Source: Citricoccus sp. K5 | GTDB lineage: Bacteria; Actinomycetota; Actinomycetes; Actinomycetales; Micrococcaceae | DNA length: 64,000 bases | Assembly (NCBI RefSeq): GCF_902506195.1 | Contig: NZ_LR732817.1 | Location: 513,147 to 577,146 of the forward strand | Direction of reading: 5' to 3' | Shown: in pieces, positions 42,928 through 51,645 of the stretch | Layout of the letters: each line of letters starts with the position of its first letter | How positions within the stretch are numbered: the first letter of the stretch is position 1 | Notes under the pieces: generated by a model | Told to the model about the DNA's origin: nothing | Seen by the model: only the letters and a program-made list of their open reading frames with translations | Database searches by the model: none | Position numbers and translations under genes: made by a program

Positions 42928-44535
42928 CTACCCTTCCATCGTCATGGTGGTCCACGGCATCCGGTTAGTCATCGGCGTGGGCTCGTCCTGACCCTGCCAG
43001 CGCGTGGTGTTGATGGTGGGGAAAGCGCCGTTGAACCAGGCCAGCGGCGCGTAGTACATCATCTCGGCGGCGCGGTCCTGCAGGGCCGTGAGCGCCGCAC
43101 CCCGGTCTGCCTGGTCCGAGACGGCCAGGGCCTCGGCGGCCGCTTCGTCGATCTCCGGATCACACAGGCCGGAGGGATTGGCCGCGGCCGCCTTCGCCTC
43201 GTTGCACTCGTACCAGCGCACGATCCCGATGCTGGGGTCCGCTCCGACGGTTGATCGCAGGAACGCCAGGTCGAACTCGCTCTCCGTGTAGACCTTCTCG
43301 GTGAACACCGCGCCTGAGGTGCCCTGCATCTCGATGCCGATGCCGACCTCCTCCAGCATGGACTGGGCCATCTCCACGGTGGCGGCCACGTCAGAGAGCT
43401 CGTTGATGTACCGGACGTTCAGGGTGAACCGCATCCCGTCCGCCCCGCGCTCGAAGCCGGCCTCGTCCAGGGTCTCGTTGATGGCATCCACGTCCCGCGG
43501 GAAATCCTGCGAGAAGTCCACGTTGGGGCTCACGGCCCACTCCAGGGCCTCGGGGAAGAACCCGTTGGCCGGCGTGCCGATGCCGCTCAGGGCGGTGTCC
43601 ACGATCGCCTCCCGGTCCAGGGCGGCGAAGACGGCGGCCCGTACCGCCGGATCCTCCAGGTACTCGCTCTGGGCGTTGAACATGACGGTCACGAGCTGCG
43701 GGAAGTTGCTCTCCTCCAGCAGCAGCGTGGTGGGGTCATCCGACACTCGGTCCTGCTGGGAGACGTCCACAGAGGCCTGGTCCACCTCGCCGGCGAACAG
43801 GGCCTCGGCCCGGGCGTTCGGATCCGTCATGATCGGGTAGACGGCCCGGTCCACCTGGACCTCCCCGCCCCAGTAGTCCGGGTTGGCGGTCAGGGTCACC
43901 TGCTCCCCGGAACTGTAGGAGTCGAACACCATGGGCCCGGTGCCGATCGGCTCCATGTTCGCCTGGTTCGTCACGTAGTCGGTGCCCTCGTAGATGTGCT
44001 TGGGGACCATGAACTGGGAGGCCACCGTCTCCAGCAGGGGACCGAACGGCTCGCTCAGGTGCAGGACCACGGTGTGCTCGTCCACCACCTCCGCCGATTC
44101 CAGCCGCTCGCCGATCTGGGCGCCGAAGGACTGCAGGGGCACGATCTCCTCGAAGTTGAAGGCCACGTCCTCCGCGGTGAACGGCTCGCCGTCATGCCAC
44201 GTGACGCCCTCGCGCAGGACCAGCGTTAGGTTCAGGCCGTCGTCGCTGAGCTCCCAGGACTCCGCCAGTCCGGGCGTCATCTCGTAGTCCTGGGAGAGGA
44301 AGATCAGCGGGTCCAGGATCTGGGCGCTGAACATGGAGGGGGTGGCGCCGCTGATCAACTGGGCGTTCAGGCCCATCGGATCGTCGGCGATGGCCTGGAC
44401 GTAGACGCGTTCCCCGCCCTCGGCCCCGTTGCCGCCTCCGCCGCCGGCGGTGCCTCCGGTGCACGCGGTCAGGGCCAGGGCCCCGGCGGCGAGCACGGCC
44501 AGCAGGCCGGTGGTTCGCTTCTGTGGTGTGCGCAT
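42928..44535 (-). CDS. Peptide/nickel-type ABC transporter substrate-binding lipoprotein (SBP_5 family)
   Basis: 535 residues. The signal peptide with lipobox LTAC (residues 22-25) is followed by a Gly-rich tether and an SBP_5 fold: DPMGLNAQLISGATPSMFSAQILDPLIFLS, then ESWELSDDGLNLTLVLREGVTWHDGEPFTAEDVAFNFEE split over the typical family signature, and RAAVFAALDREAIVDT. Last gene of the importer operon, 54 bp after the second ATPase gene. Binds oligopeptides or other cationic or polar compounds; the ligand is unknown, although linkage to SDR and UGSC genes suggests a catabolic substrate. Converges with the ABC-F gene with 4 bp between. Confidence 0.92.
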   Translation of the reverse strand: MRTPQKRTTGLLAVLAAGALALTACTGGTAGGGGGNGAEGGERVYVQAIADDPMGLNAQLISGATPSMFSAQILDPLIFLSQDYEMTPGLAESWELSDDGLNLTLVLREGVTWHDGEPFTAEDVAFNFEEIVPLQSFGAQIGERLESAEVVDEHTVVLHLSEPFGPLLETVASQFMVPKHIYEGTDYVTNQANMEPIGTGPMVFDSYSSGEQVTLTANPDYWGGEVQVDRAVYPIMTDPNARAEALFAGEVDQASVDVSQQDRVSDDPTTLLLEESNFPQLVTVMFNAQSEYLEDPAVRAAVFAALDREAIVDTALSGIGTPANGFFPEALEWAVSPNVDFSQDFPRDVDAINETLDEAGFERGADGMRFTLNVRYINELSDVAATVEMAQSMLEEVGIGIEMQGTSGAVFTEKVYTESEFDLAFLRSTVGADPSIGIVRWYECNEAKAAAANPSGLCDPEIDEAAAEALAVSDQADRGAALTALQDRAAEMMYYAPLAWFNGAFPTINTTRWQGQDEPTPMTNRMPWTTMTMEG

Positions 44536-44589
44536 TTGTGGTGCCTTTCGACTGTGAGGTGCAGGTGCAGGGTGGATGCCGGCCGGTTC

Positions 44590-45366
44590 TCAGGGCAGGG
44601 CCGGAGACGCCGCGAGCAGTTCGCGGGTGTAGGGGTGGGAGGGGTCCGCGAAGATCTGGTCCTTCGGGCCGTGCTCCAGGATGCGGCCGTGACGCATGAC
44701 GTACACGTGGTCCGCGACCTTCTGCACCACCGGCAGGTCGTGGGTGATGAACACGTAGCCGACCCCGAGCCGGTCCTTCAGGTCCGCCATCACGGCCAGC
44801 ACGCCGGCCTTCACCGAGGCGTCCAGGGCGGAGACGGCCTCGTCGGCCACGATGATGCGGGGGTCCAGGGCGATGGCGCGCGCGATCAGCACCCGCTGCC
44901 GCTGCCCGCCCGAGAGCTCGTGGGGGAACCGGTCCATGAAGGCCGCCGCGGGCTCCATGCCCACGAGCTCGAGGACCTCGGTGACCCGTTGTCGGGTCTC
45001 GTCGGACCCCCGGGCCATCCCGTGGAGCCGGATGACCTCACCGATCGCCTGCGCCACCCGCTTGCGGGGGTTCAGGGACCCGGCGGGGTCCTGCAGCACC
45101 GCCTGGACGCTGCGCCGGTATGCGCGGCGCTCGGTGCGGTCCATGGAGCCGACCTCGCGTCCGTCCAGCCGGATGGAGCCCTCGGTGGGATCGAGCAGGT
45201 CCAGCAGGAGGCGGGCCAGGGTGGACTTGCCGGAGCCGGACTCACCTACGATCGCCACGAACTCGCCGGGCCTGGCCTGCAGGGTGGCGTTCTGCACGGC
45301 GTGGACGGGCGCCGATGTGCGGCGGGAACGGAACGTCTTGGAGACGTCGATGGCCTCAAGCAACAT
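44590..45366 (-). CDS. ABC transporter ATPase (OppF/DppF type)
   Basis: 258 residues. Walker A GESGSGKSTLARLL, Q-loop QDPAGSLNPRKRV, signature LSGGQRQR, Walker B IIVADEAVSALD and the C-terminal Opp/Dpp region HPYTRELL are present. The start ATG 45366 overlaps the end of the preceding ATPase gene by 11 bp. Together the two ATPases energise the DppB/DppC-like permease. The frame remains open upstream to 45549 but only as a shadow of the neighbour. Confidence 0.93.
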   Translation of the reverse strand: MLLEAIDVSKTFRSRRTSAPVHAVQNATLQARPGEFVAIVGESGSGKSTLARLLLDLLDPTEGSIRLDGREVGSMDRTERRAYRRSVQAVLQDPAGSLNPRKRVAQAIGEVIRLHGMARGSDETRQRVTEVLELVGMEPAAAFMDRFPHELSGGQRQRVLIARAIALDPRIIVADEAVSALDASVKAGVLAVMADLKDRLGVGYVFITHDLPVVQKVADHVYVMRHGRILEHGPKDQIFADPSHPYTRELLAASPALP

Positions 45367-46273
45367 GGGTCGGCTCCTCGGCGAACCGCTGGCGCAGGGC
45401 CAGGGGGATGGAATACAGATCGGTGTCCCGGTCGGTGAGGCTGCGGACACTGCGCAGCAGGGCCTGCGTGTACTCGTGCCGGGGCTCCGCGAGCACCCGC
45501 GCGGTGGGGCCCTCCTCCACGATCCGGCCCGCGTACATGACGTAGACACGGTCGGTCATCCCCGCCACCACCGCGAGGTCGTGGGAGATGAGCATGAGGG
45601 AGGTCCCGAGCTCGGCCACGGTCTCGTCCAGGGTCCGCAGCACGTGCTGCTGCACGGTGGCGTCCAAGGCCGTGGTCGGCTCATCGGCCAGGACCAGGGA
45701 CGGCTCCTTGGCGATGGCGATGGCGATCAGCACCCGCTGCCGCATGCCGCCGGAGAGCTCGTGCGGGAAGGACGCGGCCACCTGCTCGGCGTCCGGCAAC
45801 CCGGCTTGCCGCAGGAACCGGAACACGGCCCGGTCCCGCGCCGTGCGGTCCCCGCGCGCCCCGGAGCGGACCAGCCGCCGGTCGGGGATCGATTCGGCCA
45901 CCTGCCGCCCCACCCTCATGGTGGGATTCAGGAACGTCAGCGGGTCCTGGAAGATCATGCCCACGGTCTTGCGCCGGACGTCGTTCCAGGTGCGGGCCGG
46001 GGCCCCGACCATCTCCTGGCCGCGGATACGGATGGAGCCGCTCACCCGCACCCGGGGGGAGGTGGGCAGCAGGCCGGCGATGGACCGGCCGGTGACGGAC
46101 TTGCCGGAGCCGGACTCACCGACCAGGCCGACGCGCTCGCCGTCGTGGACCACCAGGTCCACCGACTTCACCGCCTCCACCTCGCTGCGTTCTCCGGTCG
46201 GCAGCACCACGTTCAGTCCGGTGAGCTCAATCAGCGGGGTGCCGGCGGCCGGTGGGTTCTCTGCGATGGTCAT
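45356..46273 (-). CDS. ABC transporter ATPase (OppD/DppD type)
   Basis: 305 residues. Walker A GESGSGKSVTGRSI, Q-loop FQDPLTFLNPTMRVG, signature LSGGMRQR, Walker B LVLADEPTTALD, H-loop LISHDLAV, and the OppD C-terminal stretch HEYTQALLRSVRSL. The start ATG overlaps the stop of the DppC-like permease as ATGA (46270-46273). The Cys-rich iron-sulfur motif seen in some OppD/DppD proteins is not present. Confidence 0.93.
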   Translation of the reverse strand: MTIAENPPAAGTPLIELTGLNVVLPTGERSEVEAVKSVDLVVHDGERVGLVGESGSGKSVTGRSIAGLLPTSPRVRVSGSIRIRGQEMVGAPARTWNDVRRKTVGMIFQDPLTFLNPTMRVGRQVAESIPDRRLVRSGARGDRTARDRAVFRFLRQAGLPDAEQVAASFPHELSGGMRQRVLIAIAIAKEPSLVLADEPTTALDATVQQHVLRTLDETVAELGTSLMLISHDLAVVAGMTDRVYVMYAGRIVEEGPTARVLAEPRHEYTQALLRSVRSLTDRDTDLYSIPLALRQRFAEEPTHVA

Positions 46274-47256
46274 TTCACCCTCCCGACGGTGGGGTTGTAG
46301 GCGTCGTTGAGGGCGTCGCCGAGCATGTTGACGGCGAGCACCACGAGGAAGATGCACAGGCCGGGGGCCACGGCCAGCCACCAGCCGTCCCGCATGTAGG
46401 CCTGGGCGGAGTTCAGCAGGGCACCCCACGAGGGGTGGGACGGGTCACCGATGCCCAGGTAGGCCAGGCCCGACTCGATGAGGATGGCCCGGCCCACCGT
46501 CATGGACGTGGCCACCAGCACGGGCGGCAGGGCGTTGGGCAGGACATCGGACCAGATGATGCGCACGGACCGGAACCCGGCGGCGCGGGCGGATTCCACG
46601 TAGCCCAGCTGGGAGATGCGCATGGCCTCGGCCCGCACGATCCTGGCCACCGCCGGCCACATGGTGATGGAGAGGATGGCCACGATGATGAAGACGTTGG
46701 CCCCCAGCAGCGCCGCCGCCACCAGTGCCAGCACGATCCCGGGCAGCACCTGGAAGAACTCCGCCAGCTTGACCATCAGGGTGTCCATCCAGCCGCCGTG
46801 GTAGCCGGCGAGTCCGCCGACGACCAGGCCGATGGTCATGCAGAGCACCGCCACGGTAAAGCCCACCAGGAGGGAGATCTGGCCGCCATTGACCACCCGG
46901 GACAGGTAGTCCCGCCCCAGGTGGTCGGTACCCAGTGGGTGGGCGGCGCTGGGAGCGAGCAGTTCGGCGTTCCCGGTCGCGGAGGGATCACCCACCAGGA
47001 GCGGGCCGAGGGCCGCGATGAGGACGAACAGCCCCAGCAGGGGCAGGAACACCATCGTGCTGGGCTTGCGCAGGAACACCCGCCAGGGGGACCGTTCGGT
47101 GCCCGGGGGACGACGCCGGCCGGAGGCACCGGCGGGGGCGTCCGGCCGTGCCGGTGGTGGGGCCCCGGTGCCGTCGGGTGGCGCCATAGTGCCGGCTGCG
47201 CCGGCGGTGCCGGCGGCCTCCGGTGGGGGGACCATGCTGGTTTCCTGCTGGGTCAT
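46270..47256 (-). CDS. ABC transporter permease (OppC/DppC type)
   Basis: 328 residues. A Pro/Ala/Gly-rich cytoplasmic N-terminus of about 55 residues precedes a helix and the family motif HPLGTDHLGRDYLSRVVNG, then five helices and the EAA loop (YVESARAAGFRSVRIIWSDVLPN) that contacts the ATPases. It overlaps the genes on both sides by 4 bp, so the whole importer is translationally coupled. Confidence 0.92.
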   Translation of the reverse strand: MTQQETSMVPPPEAAGTAGAAGTMAPPDGTGAPPPARPDAPAGASGRRRPPGTERSPWRVFLRKPSTMVFLPLLGLFVLIAALGPLLVGDPSATGNAELLAPSAAHPLGTDHLGRDYLSRVVNGGQISLLVGFTVAVLCMTIGLVVGGLAGYHGGWMDTLMVKLAEFFQVLPGIVLALVAAALLGANVFIIVAILSITMWPAVARIVRAEAMRISQLGYVESARAAGFRSVRIIWSDVLPNALPPVLVATSMTVGRAILIESGLAYLGIGDPSHPSWGALLNSAQAYMRDGWWLAVAPGLCIFLVVLAVNMLGDALNDAYNPTVGRVK

Positions 47257-48275
47257 GCCGCTACCTCGTCACTCTGCCGGTCCTGCCGGCCCTCGGGCGG
47301 CAGGGTGCGTTGGGGGGAGAACTGGGCCCGCAATCGTGGATCGACCAGCCCGTACACCACGTCCGTGAGGATGTTGACGAGGATGATCACCACGGTCAGG
47401 ACGATCACCACGCCCAGGATGACCATGTTGTTCTGGCGGTTGATGGCGTCGATGAACAGCAGGCCCATCCCGGGCCAGCCGAACACGCGCTCCACCAGCA
47501 CGGACCCGGCCAGGATGTAGCCGAGGCTGTAGCCGGAGACCGTGACCATGGGCAACAGGGCGTTGGGCAGGGCATGGCGCCAGAGCACGTGGGACGAGGA
47601 GAGGCCCTTGGAGCGGGCGGTGTCCACGAAGTCCTGACCCAGGGACTCGATCATGGACGAGCGCATGATGCGGGTCTTGTACGCCAGTTCGCTGGTGGCC
47701 ATGGTGACCACGGGCAGGACCAGGTACTCGAGCCCGATGCCCGGCTGCCCGTACGGGCTCTTGCCCTGGGTGGGGAACCAGCCCAGCCAGATCGAGAACA
47801 CCATGATCAGCAGCATGCCGAACCAGAAGTTGGGGACGGAGAACAGCGCCACGGCGCCGCCGGAGATGCCGCCGTCCAGCCACCGCTTGCGGGTCCGGGC
47901 GGCGATCGAGCCGAGGATGATGCCCCCGATGGTGGAGATCAGGAAGGCGGGGACCGCCAGGGCAAGGGTGTTCCCGGCCCGGCTGAGGATCAGATCCAGC
48001 ACCGGTTCGTTGTTCGTGCCGAAGGAGAACCCGAGGTTTCCGGTGAAGACGTTGCCGAGGTAGAGCACATACCGCTCCCAGACCGGCTTGTCCAGGCCGT
48101 AGGCGGCGGTGATCTGCGCCCGGAACGCCTCGGAGAGGGGGACGTCCCCGACCAAGGTCTGGATGGGATCCCCGGGGGCCAACTCCAGCAGGAAGAACAG
48201 CACCGTGATCACAGCGATGAACAGGATGAGGGACGACAACAACAATCTGCCGTAGTGAAACAATCGGGCCTTCAC
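47253..48275 (-). CDS. ABC transporter permease (OppB/DppB type)
   Basis: 340 residues. Six helices with the DppB pattern: N-terminal helix, LLELAPGDPI, long periplasmic-side loop, and the EAA loop DFVDTARSKGLSSSHVLWRHALPNA. GTG 48275 is chosen because AGGAGG lies 5-6 nt upstream; the longer open frame starting at 48437 is not supported. First gene of the importer operon. Upstream, 157 bp away, is a TTCCA-N5-TGGAA palindrome shared with the UGSC operon. Confidence 0.93.
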   Translation of the reverse strand: MKARLFHYGRLLLSSLILFIAVITVLFFLLELAPGDPIQTLVGDVPLSEAFRAQITAAYGLDKPVWERYVLYLGNVFTGNLGFSFGTNNEPVLDLILSRAGNTLALAVPAFLISTIGGIILGSIAARTRKRWLDGGISGGAVALFSVPNFWFGMLLIMVFSIWLGWFPTQGKSPYGQPGIGLEYLVLPVVTMATSELAYKTRIMRSSMIESLGQDFVDTARSKGLSSSHVLWRHALPNALLPMVTVSGYSLGYILAGSVLVERVFGWPGMGLLFIDAINRQNNMVILGVVIVLTVVIILVNILTDVVYGLVDPRLRAQFSPQRTLPPEGRQDRQSDEVAA

Positions 48276-48429
48276 CGGCACCTCCTCGGCGGTGGGGGAA
48301 CCGGTCAGGAGGCGGGTGCGAATGCACCGGGGTCCGTGGCCTCGGCGGTGAGGCCGGGGAGCTGGACCGGGACCGTCTGGACCGGGTTTCCCCTCAGTCT
48401 GCTGGGGCTGTGATGTGGGCCACAGGGTG

Positions 48430-48448
48430 CCTTCCATGCGTTGGAAGG
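48430..48448. promoter_or_regulatory. IclR-type operator candidate, copy 1
   Basis: CCTTCCA-TGCGT-TGGAAGG is a perfect 7-bp inverted repeat with a 5-nt centre, between the IclR gene and the importer operon. The core TTCCA-tGCGt-TGGAA recurs once more, upstream of the UGSC gene at 52285-52299. A short terminator for the IclR gene is the alternative reading. Confidence 0.55.
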
Positions 48449-48482
48449 CGCACCGGACGGTGGCGGGGTTCGGCCGGCGTCG

Positions 48483-49343
48483 TCAGCCCAGGCCGGCCTG
48501 GCTCCGGTTGAAGGCGATGGTGCGGGGGTCCAGGACGGGGCGCTCGGAGCGCGCCCGGGCAATGCGGCGGGCGGTGGCAAGGACCAGGTCCGGCAGCCCG
48601 TGGGGTTCCGGGTTCCGGTGTGCGTAGATGGCGCCCACGGCCACATCGACCCGGCCCAGGGCATCGGGCACCGGGGCCGCGATGGAGCCGGCCCCGGCAG
48701 CCACAGCGCCATCCAGCCGGAGGATCCCCTCGCGCCGGGCCGCGTCCATGGTCTCGTGCAGCTCCTCAGGCCGGGTCTTGGTGAACCGGGTGTACCGCTT
48801 GAGGGGAGTGGCCAGGTACTCGTCCTGTACCTGCCGGCCGGAGTTGGCCAGCAGGACCAGCCCGGTGGCCGTGACGTGGAGAGGGAGCCGCCCGCCCATG
48901 CGGTTCTGCCCCGTGTAGTTGGGATGGGCCCGCAGGGCCTCGAGGTACATGACGTCATGGCCCTCCCGCACCGAGAGGTTGACGGTGAGTCCGGTCCGGC
49001 GCTGCAGGTCCACGAGGTGTGGCAGGGCCAGCTCACGGATGCGCAGGTCCTCCGTGGAGGCGCTCGCCAATTCCAGGATCTTGCGGCTGAGGCAGTACCG
49101 TCCCTCCTCATCCAGGTCCAGGCCGCCCCATTCCCGCACCTCGTGGGCGAGGCGGTGGGTGGTGGTCAGGCTCAGATCGGCACGTCGGGCTATCTCGGAG
49201 AGGGTCAGCGGTTCACCCCGGTCGGCGAACGCGTCCAGCAGGGACAGGACGCGGGCGGCAGCCGTTCGCTTCGGGTGTCCGGGTGCGGTGTCGCGGAGCC
49301 GGTCTCGCACGCTCTGGATGTCCACGGGTGGGTTCTGGTTCAT
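48483..49343 (-). CDS. IclR family transcriptional regulator
   Basis: 286 residues. An N-terminal winged helix (about 25-85: RTAAARVLSLLDAFADRGEPLTLSEIARRADLSLTTTHRL) precedes the IclR effector-binding domain (about 100-280: LALPHLVDLQRRTGLTVNLSV, HVTATGLVLLANSG, SIAAPVPDALGRVDVAVGAI). ATG 49343 is chosen because the family-like sequence begins just after it, with GGAGGA about 10 nt upstream. Located between the importer and the SDR/UGSC genes, all on the minus strand; identical palindromes before both groups suggest it controls both. The effector is probably the imported compound or a breakdown product. Confidence 0.92.
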   Translation of the reverse strand: MNQNPPVDIQSVRDRLRDTAPGHPKRTAAARVLSLLDAFADRGEPLTLSEIARRADLSLTTTHRLAHEVREWGGLDLDEEGRYCLSRKILELASASTEDLRIRELALPHLVDLQRRTGLTVNLSVREGHDVMYLEALRAHPNYTGQNRMGGRLPLHVTATGLVLLANSGRQVQDEYLATPLKRYTRFTKTRPEELHETMDAARREGILRLDGAVAAGAGSIAAPVPDALGRVDVAVGAIYAHRNPEPHGLPDLVLATARRIARARSERPVLDPRTIAFNRSQAGLG

Positions 49344-49616
49344 CTCGGTCAGTCCTCCGGTGCCACCCGGTTGTGGTGCGCCGTCAACGGGACCGGATCG
49401 GCGGATGCCGGAGGCCGTGGGAACGGTGGCGGGCGCGAGGCAGGGCTCGCGGGGCACGGGACGCACCGGTGGTGGGTGTGGCCAAGGTTAGGAGCCGGCG
49501 TCGTGCCTACCGGCCGGTTTCCGCCGGGCGAAAGCCGGAGGGAAGGGGATGGGGCAGGCCGGTGCGGACTGGCGGGGGCCGGTGCCGAGGTGGCAGGTCC
49601 AGGCCGTGGCGAACCG
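49344..49616. other. Intergenic spacer between the SDR and IclR genes
   Basis: 273 bp without a supportable gene. A minus-strand TAACCT at 49485-49490 could be a -10 for the IclR gene, but no matching -35 is evident. The TTCCA-N5-TGGAA palindrome is absent here. Confidence 0.3.
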
Positions 49617-50513
49617 TCAGGAGGTGGTGGAGCCGGCCTGGCCCGCGCTCGGGGCCACCGTCCCGCCACCGTCCACCGGGAGGACCTGGCCGGTGACCCA
49701 CCTGGCGGCGGGGGTGCAGAGGAAATGTGCGGCGGAGGCGATGTCCCAGACATTGCCCTCGGTGCGCAGAGCCACGCTGCCAGCCCTCAGCTCGCGGCGT
49801 TCCTGGGTCATGCCGCGGGCGGCGAAGGCGCCCCAGATCATGCCGACCCGGATGCAGTTCACGCGGATGCCCCGCGGGGCCAGGGTGGCGGCCGCGCCCA
49901 CGCAGAGCTTCTCGAGGGCGGTCTTGGCCAGGGTGTAGGGCAGGCCGGGGCCGCGGCCCTCCACCGCTCCGGAGGACACGTGGACGATGGCCCCGCCGGA
50001 TGACATGTGCGGCTGCACGGCACGCATCAGCAACAGGGCGGTGCCCAGGTTGACGTCGAAGGCCCGCTGGTAGTCCTCCAGGGAGGTCTCGAAGATGCCG
50101 GTGATGCCGCCGCCGCCCACCGAGTTGCCCACCACGTCGATGGGTCCGTACTCGGCCAGCACCCGGTCCACGGTGGCCAGGACATCGGCCTCGTCGGTGA
50201 GGTCCACGGCGAAGCGACTGGCGTGGCCTCCGGCCTGCCGGATGGCGTCCACGGTCCGCTGTGCCGCCTCCTGGTCCCGGTCCAGCACCGCGATGCGGGC
50301 TCCGGCCCGGGAGAAGAGCCAGGCCATGGCGAAACCCACCCCGCCCTCGGGCCCGCTCAGGCCGCCACCGGCGACGACGGCGGTCTTGCCGGTGAGCCAG
50401 GGGGTCTGTTCGGCCTGGGCGATCTCATCCTGGACGGCTGCGGACCAGGGGTGGGTTTGAGTACCGGTGCTGGTGCCCGGGCTGGTGCTGGCGCTGGAAG
50501 CGGTGGTGGTCAC
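49617..50513 (-). CDS. Short-chain dehydrogenase/reductase (SDR) family oxidoreductase
   Basis: 298 residues. NAD(P)(H)-dependent Rossmann enzyme. Catalytic Ser in VHVSSGAVEG, Tyr/Lys as YTLAK, and the Asn in the NxxG-like VVGNSVGGGG are visible; the C-terminal LPVDGGGTVAP is typical of SDRs related to FabG. The nucleotide loop VVAGGGLSGPEGGVGFAMA is longer than the usual TGxxxGIG. GTG 50513 is chosen because AGGAGC lies 8 nt upstream. A Ser/Thr-rich tail of about 45 residues precedes the fold. The gene follows the UGSC partner gene by 58 bp, so it likely acts on the same catabolite. Confidence 0.9.
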   Translation of the reverse strand: MTTTASSASTSPGTSTGTQTHPWSAAVQDEIAQAEQTPWLTGKTAVVAGGGLSGPEGGVGFAMAWLFSRAGARIAVLDRDQEAAQRTVDAIRQAGGHASRFAVDLTDEADVLATVDRVLAEYGPIDVVGNSVGGGGITGIFETSLEDYQRAFDVNLGTALLLMRAVQPHMSSGGAIVHVSSGAVEGRGPGLPYTLAKTALEKLCVGAAATLAPRGIRVNCIRVGMIWGAFAARGMTQERRELRAGSVALRTEGNVWDIASAAHFLCTPAARWVTGQVLPVDGGGTVAPSAGQAGSTTS

Positions 50514-50571
50514 GGCGGGGTGCTCCTGGGTTCGGTGTGAGTGGGTGTGCGGGATCTGTGAGGTCTGTGGT

Positions 50572-51645
50572 TCAGTGCACCCGGAAGGACTGTCCTGACC
50601 AGGTGCTGAACACCCGGACCACCATGGAGATCGCCGCGTTGGGAGAGCCGGCCACCACGATCGGCAGGGAGGCCGGCGTGGCGTCGGTGATGGCCGGGTG
50701 GACATGGTCCGGGGCGAAGGGGCCGAAGGAGCGGTCACTCAGGCCCTTGCCCGTGGCGGCCAGATCGGCCTCGGTGTGCCCGGAGTTCTCGACGAGCCAC
50801 TGGCGGACGTCCTGCTTCGACAGGCCCTCGTCGTCGAGGGCACGGGCATGCGCCGGGTTCAGGACGAGGACGGCTGAACTGCTGCGGAAGATCCACGGAC
50901 CCATCCTCTGCAGGGTGTCCGCGAAGTCCCGCAGGAGCTCCCCGGCGCTGCGGAAGGACCGGTTGTCGATGAACTCGCTGGTCCGGGACAGGACCACGCT
51001 GACGGCATCCTGCCCTGCCGGCACCCCGGTCTCGGCGCTGTGCGGGGCCCAGGGGCTGGACTCCTCATCCTCACCCACGCAGTGGAACCAACGGCCGGGG
51101 ACCCCCTGGGTCGCCTGTTCCAGTTGCTGCGGCACCACGCCGAAGCCGTTGCGCACGGTCAGGCCCAGGGCGCGCGGGATGGTCATGTTCGCCCGGAACC
51201 CCGGACCGAAAACTCCACCGGTGGAGTTGACGCCCAGGCGGTGGCGGATCGGGCCGTTGACGATCACCAGGGGTGCCGGTCCGCTGGTGGACTGCCAGCC
51301 GCCACCCCGGGCGGCCCGTTCATGGGACAGCGCCTCCCAGGCGGTCAGCACGACGGGCAGGTACTCCGGACGGCACCCGGCCATGGCGGAGTGCAGGGCG
51401 ATGTCCCGGACGGTGGCATGGCGGTCCAGCTGGGGCAGACCGGCCAGGACTTCGTCCGGGTCCCGGTCGGTGTGGAGCAGGAACTCCTCGACCACGTCCT
51501 GCGTGGCCGGCAGCACGGGAAGGCCGTCCGACCAGCCGCGGTCGAACAGGTACTCGGCCATGGCGCGGGAGGCGGCGGGATCCAGCTCGGACTCCGGGAC
51601 TGTGGTGCGGGTGAGGGCCGGGTGGCCCGCCTGGCCGGAGCTCAT
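50572..51645 (-). CDS. Partner protein of the UGSC family protein (DGLP...GCRPEY type)
   Basis: 357 residues, soluble. Recognisable stretches are RGWSDGLPVLPAT near the N-terminus, HSAMAGCRPEYLPVVLTAWEAL and PLVIVNGPIRHRLGVNSTGGVFGPGFRANMTIPRAL, which I recall from proteins encoded beside UGSC-family genes. The Cys of GCRPEY is a candidate functional residue. The start ATG overlaps the UGSC stop as ATGA (51642-51645), so the two are probably subunits of one enzyme. The reaction is unknown; a thiol- or selenol-based reductase is possible. Family assignment is from memory of the motif and context. Confidence 0.6.
   Translation of the reverse strand: MSSGQAGHPALTRTTVPESELDPAASRAMAEYLFDRGWSDGLPVLPATQDVVEEFLLHTDRDPDEVLAGLPQLDRHATVRDIALHSAMAGCRPEYLPVVLTAWEALSHERAARGGGWQSTSGPAPLVIVNGPIRHRLGVNSTGGVFGPGFRANMTIPRALGLTVRNGFGVVPQQLEQATQGVPGRWFHCVGEDEESSPWAPHSAETGVPAGQDAVSVVLSRTSEFIDNRSFRSAGELLRDFADTLQRMGPWIFRSSSAVLVLNPAHARALDDEGLSKQDVRQWLVENSGHTEADLAATGKGLSDRSFGPFAPDHVHPAITDATPASLPIVVAGSPNAAISMVVRVFSTWSGQSFRVH

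Noticed and set aside
48149-48437. Longer DppB start at 48437
   Set aside because: The extra residues are Pro/Arg-rich without family similarity, while GTG 48275 has AGGAGG at good spacing.
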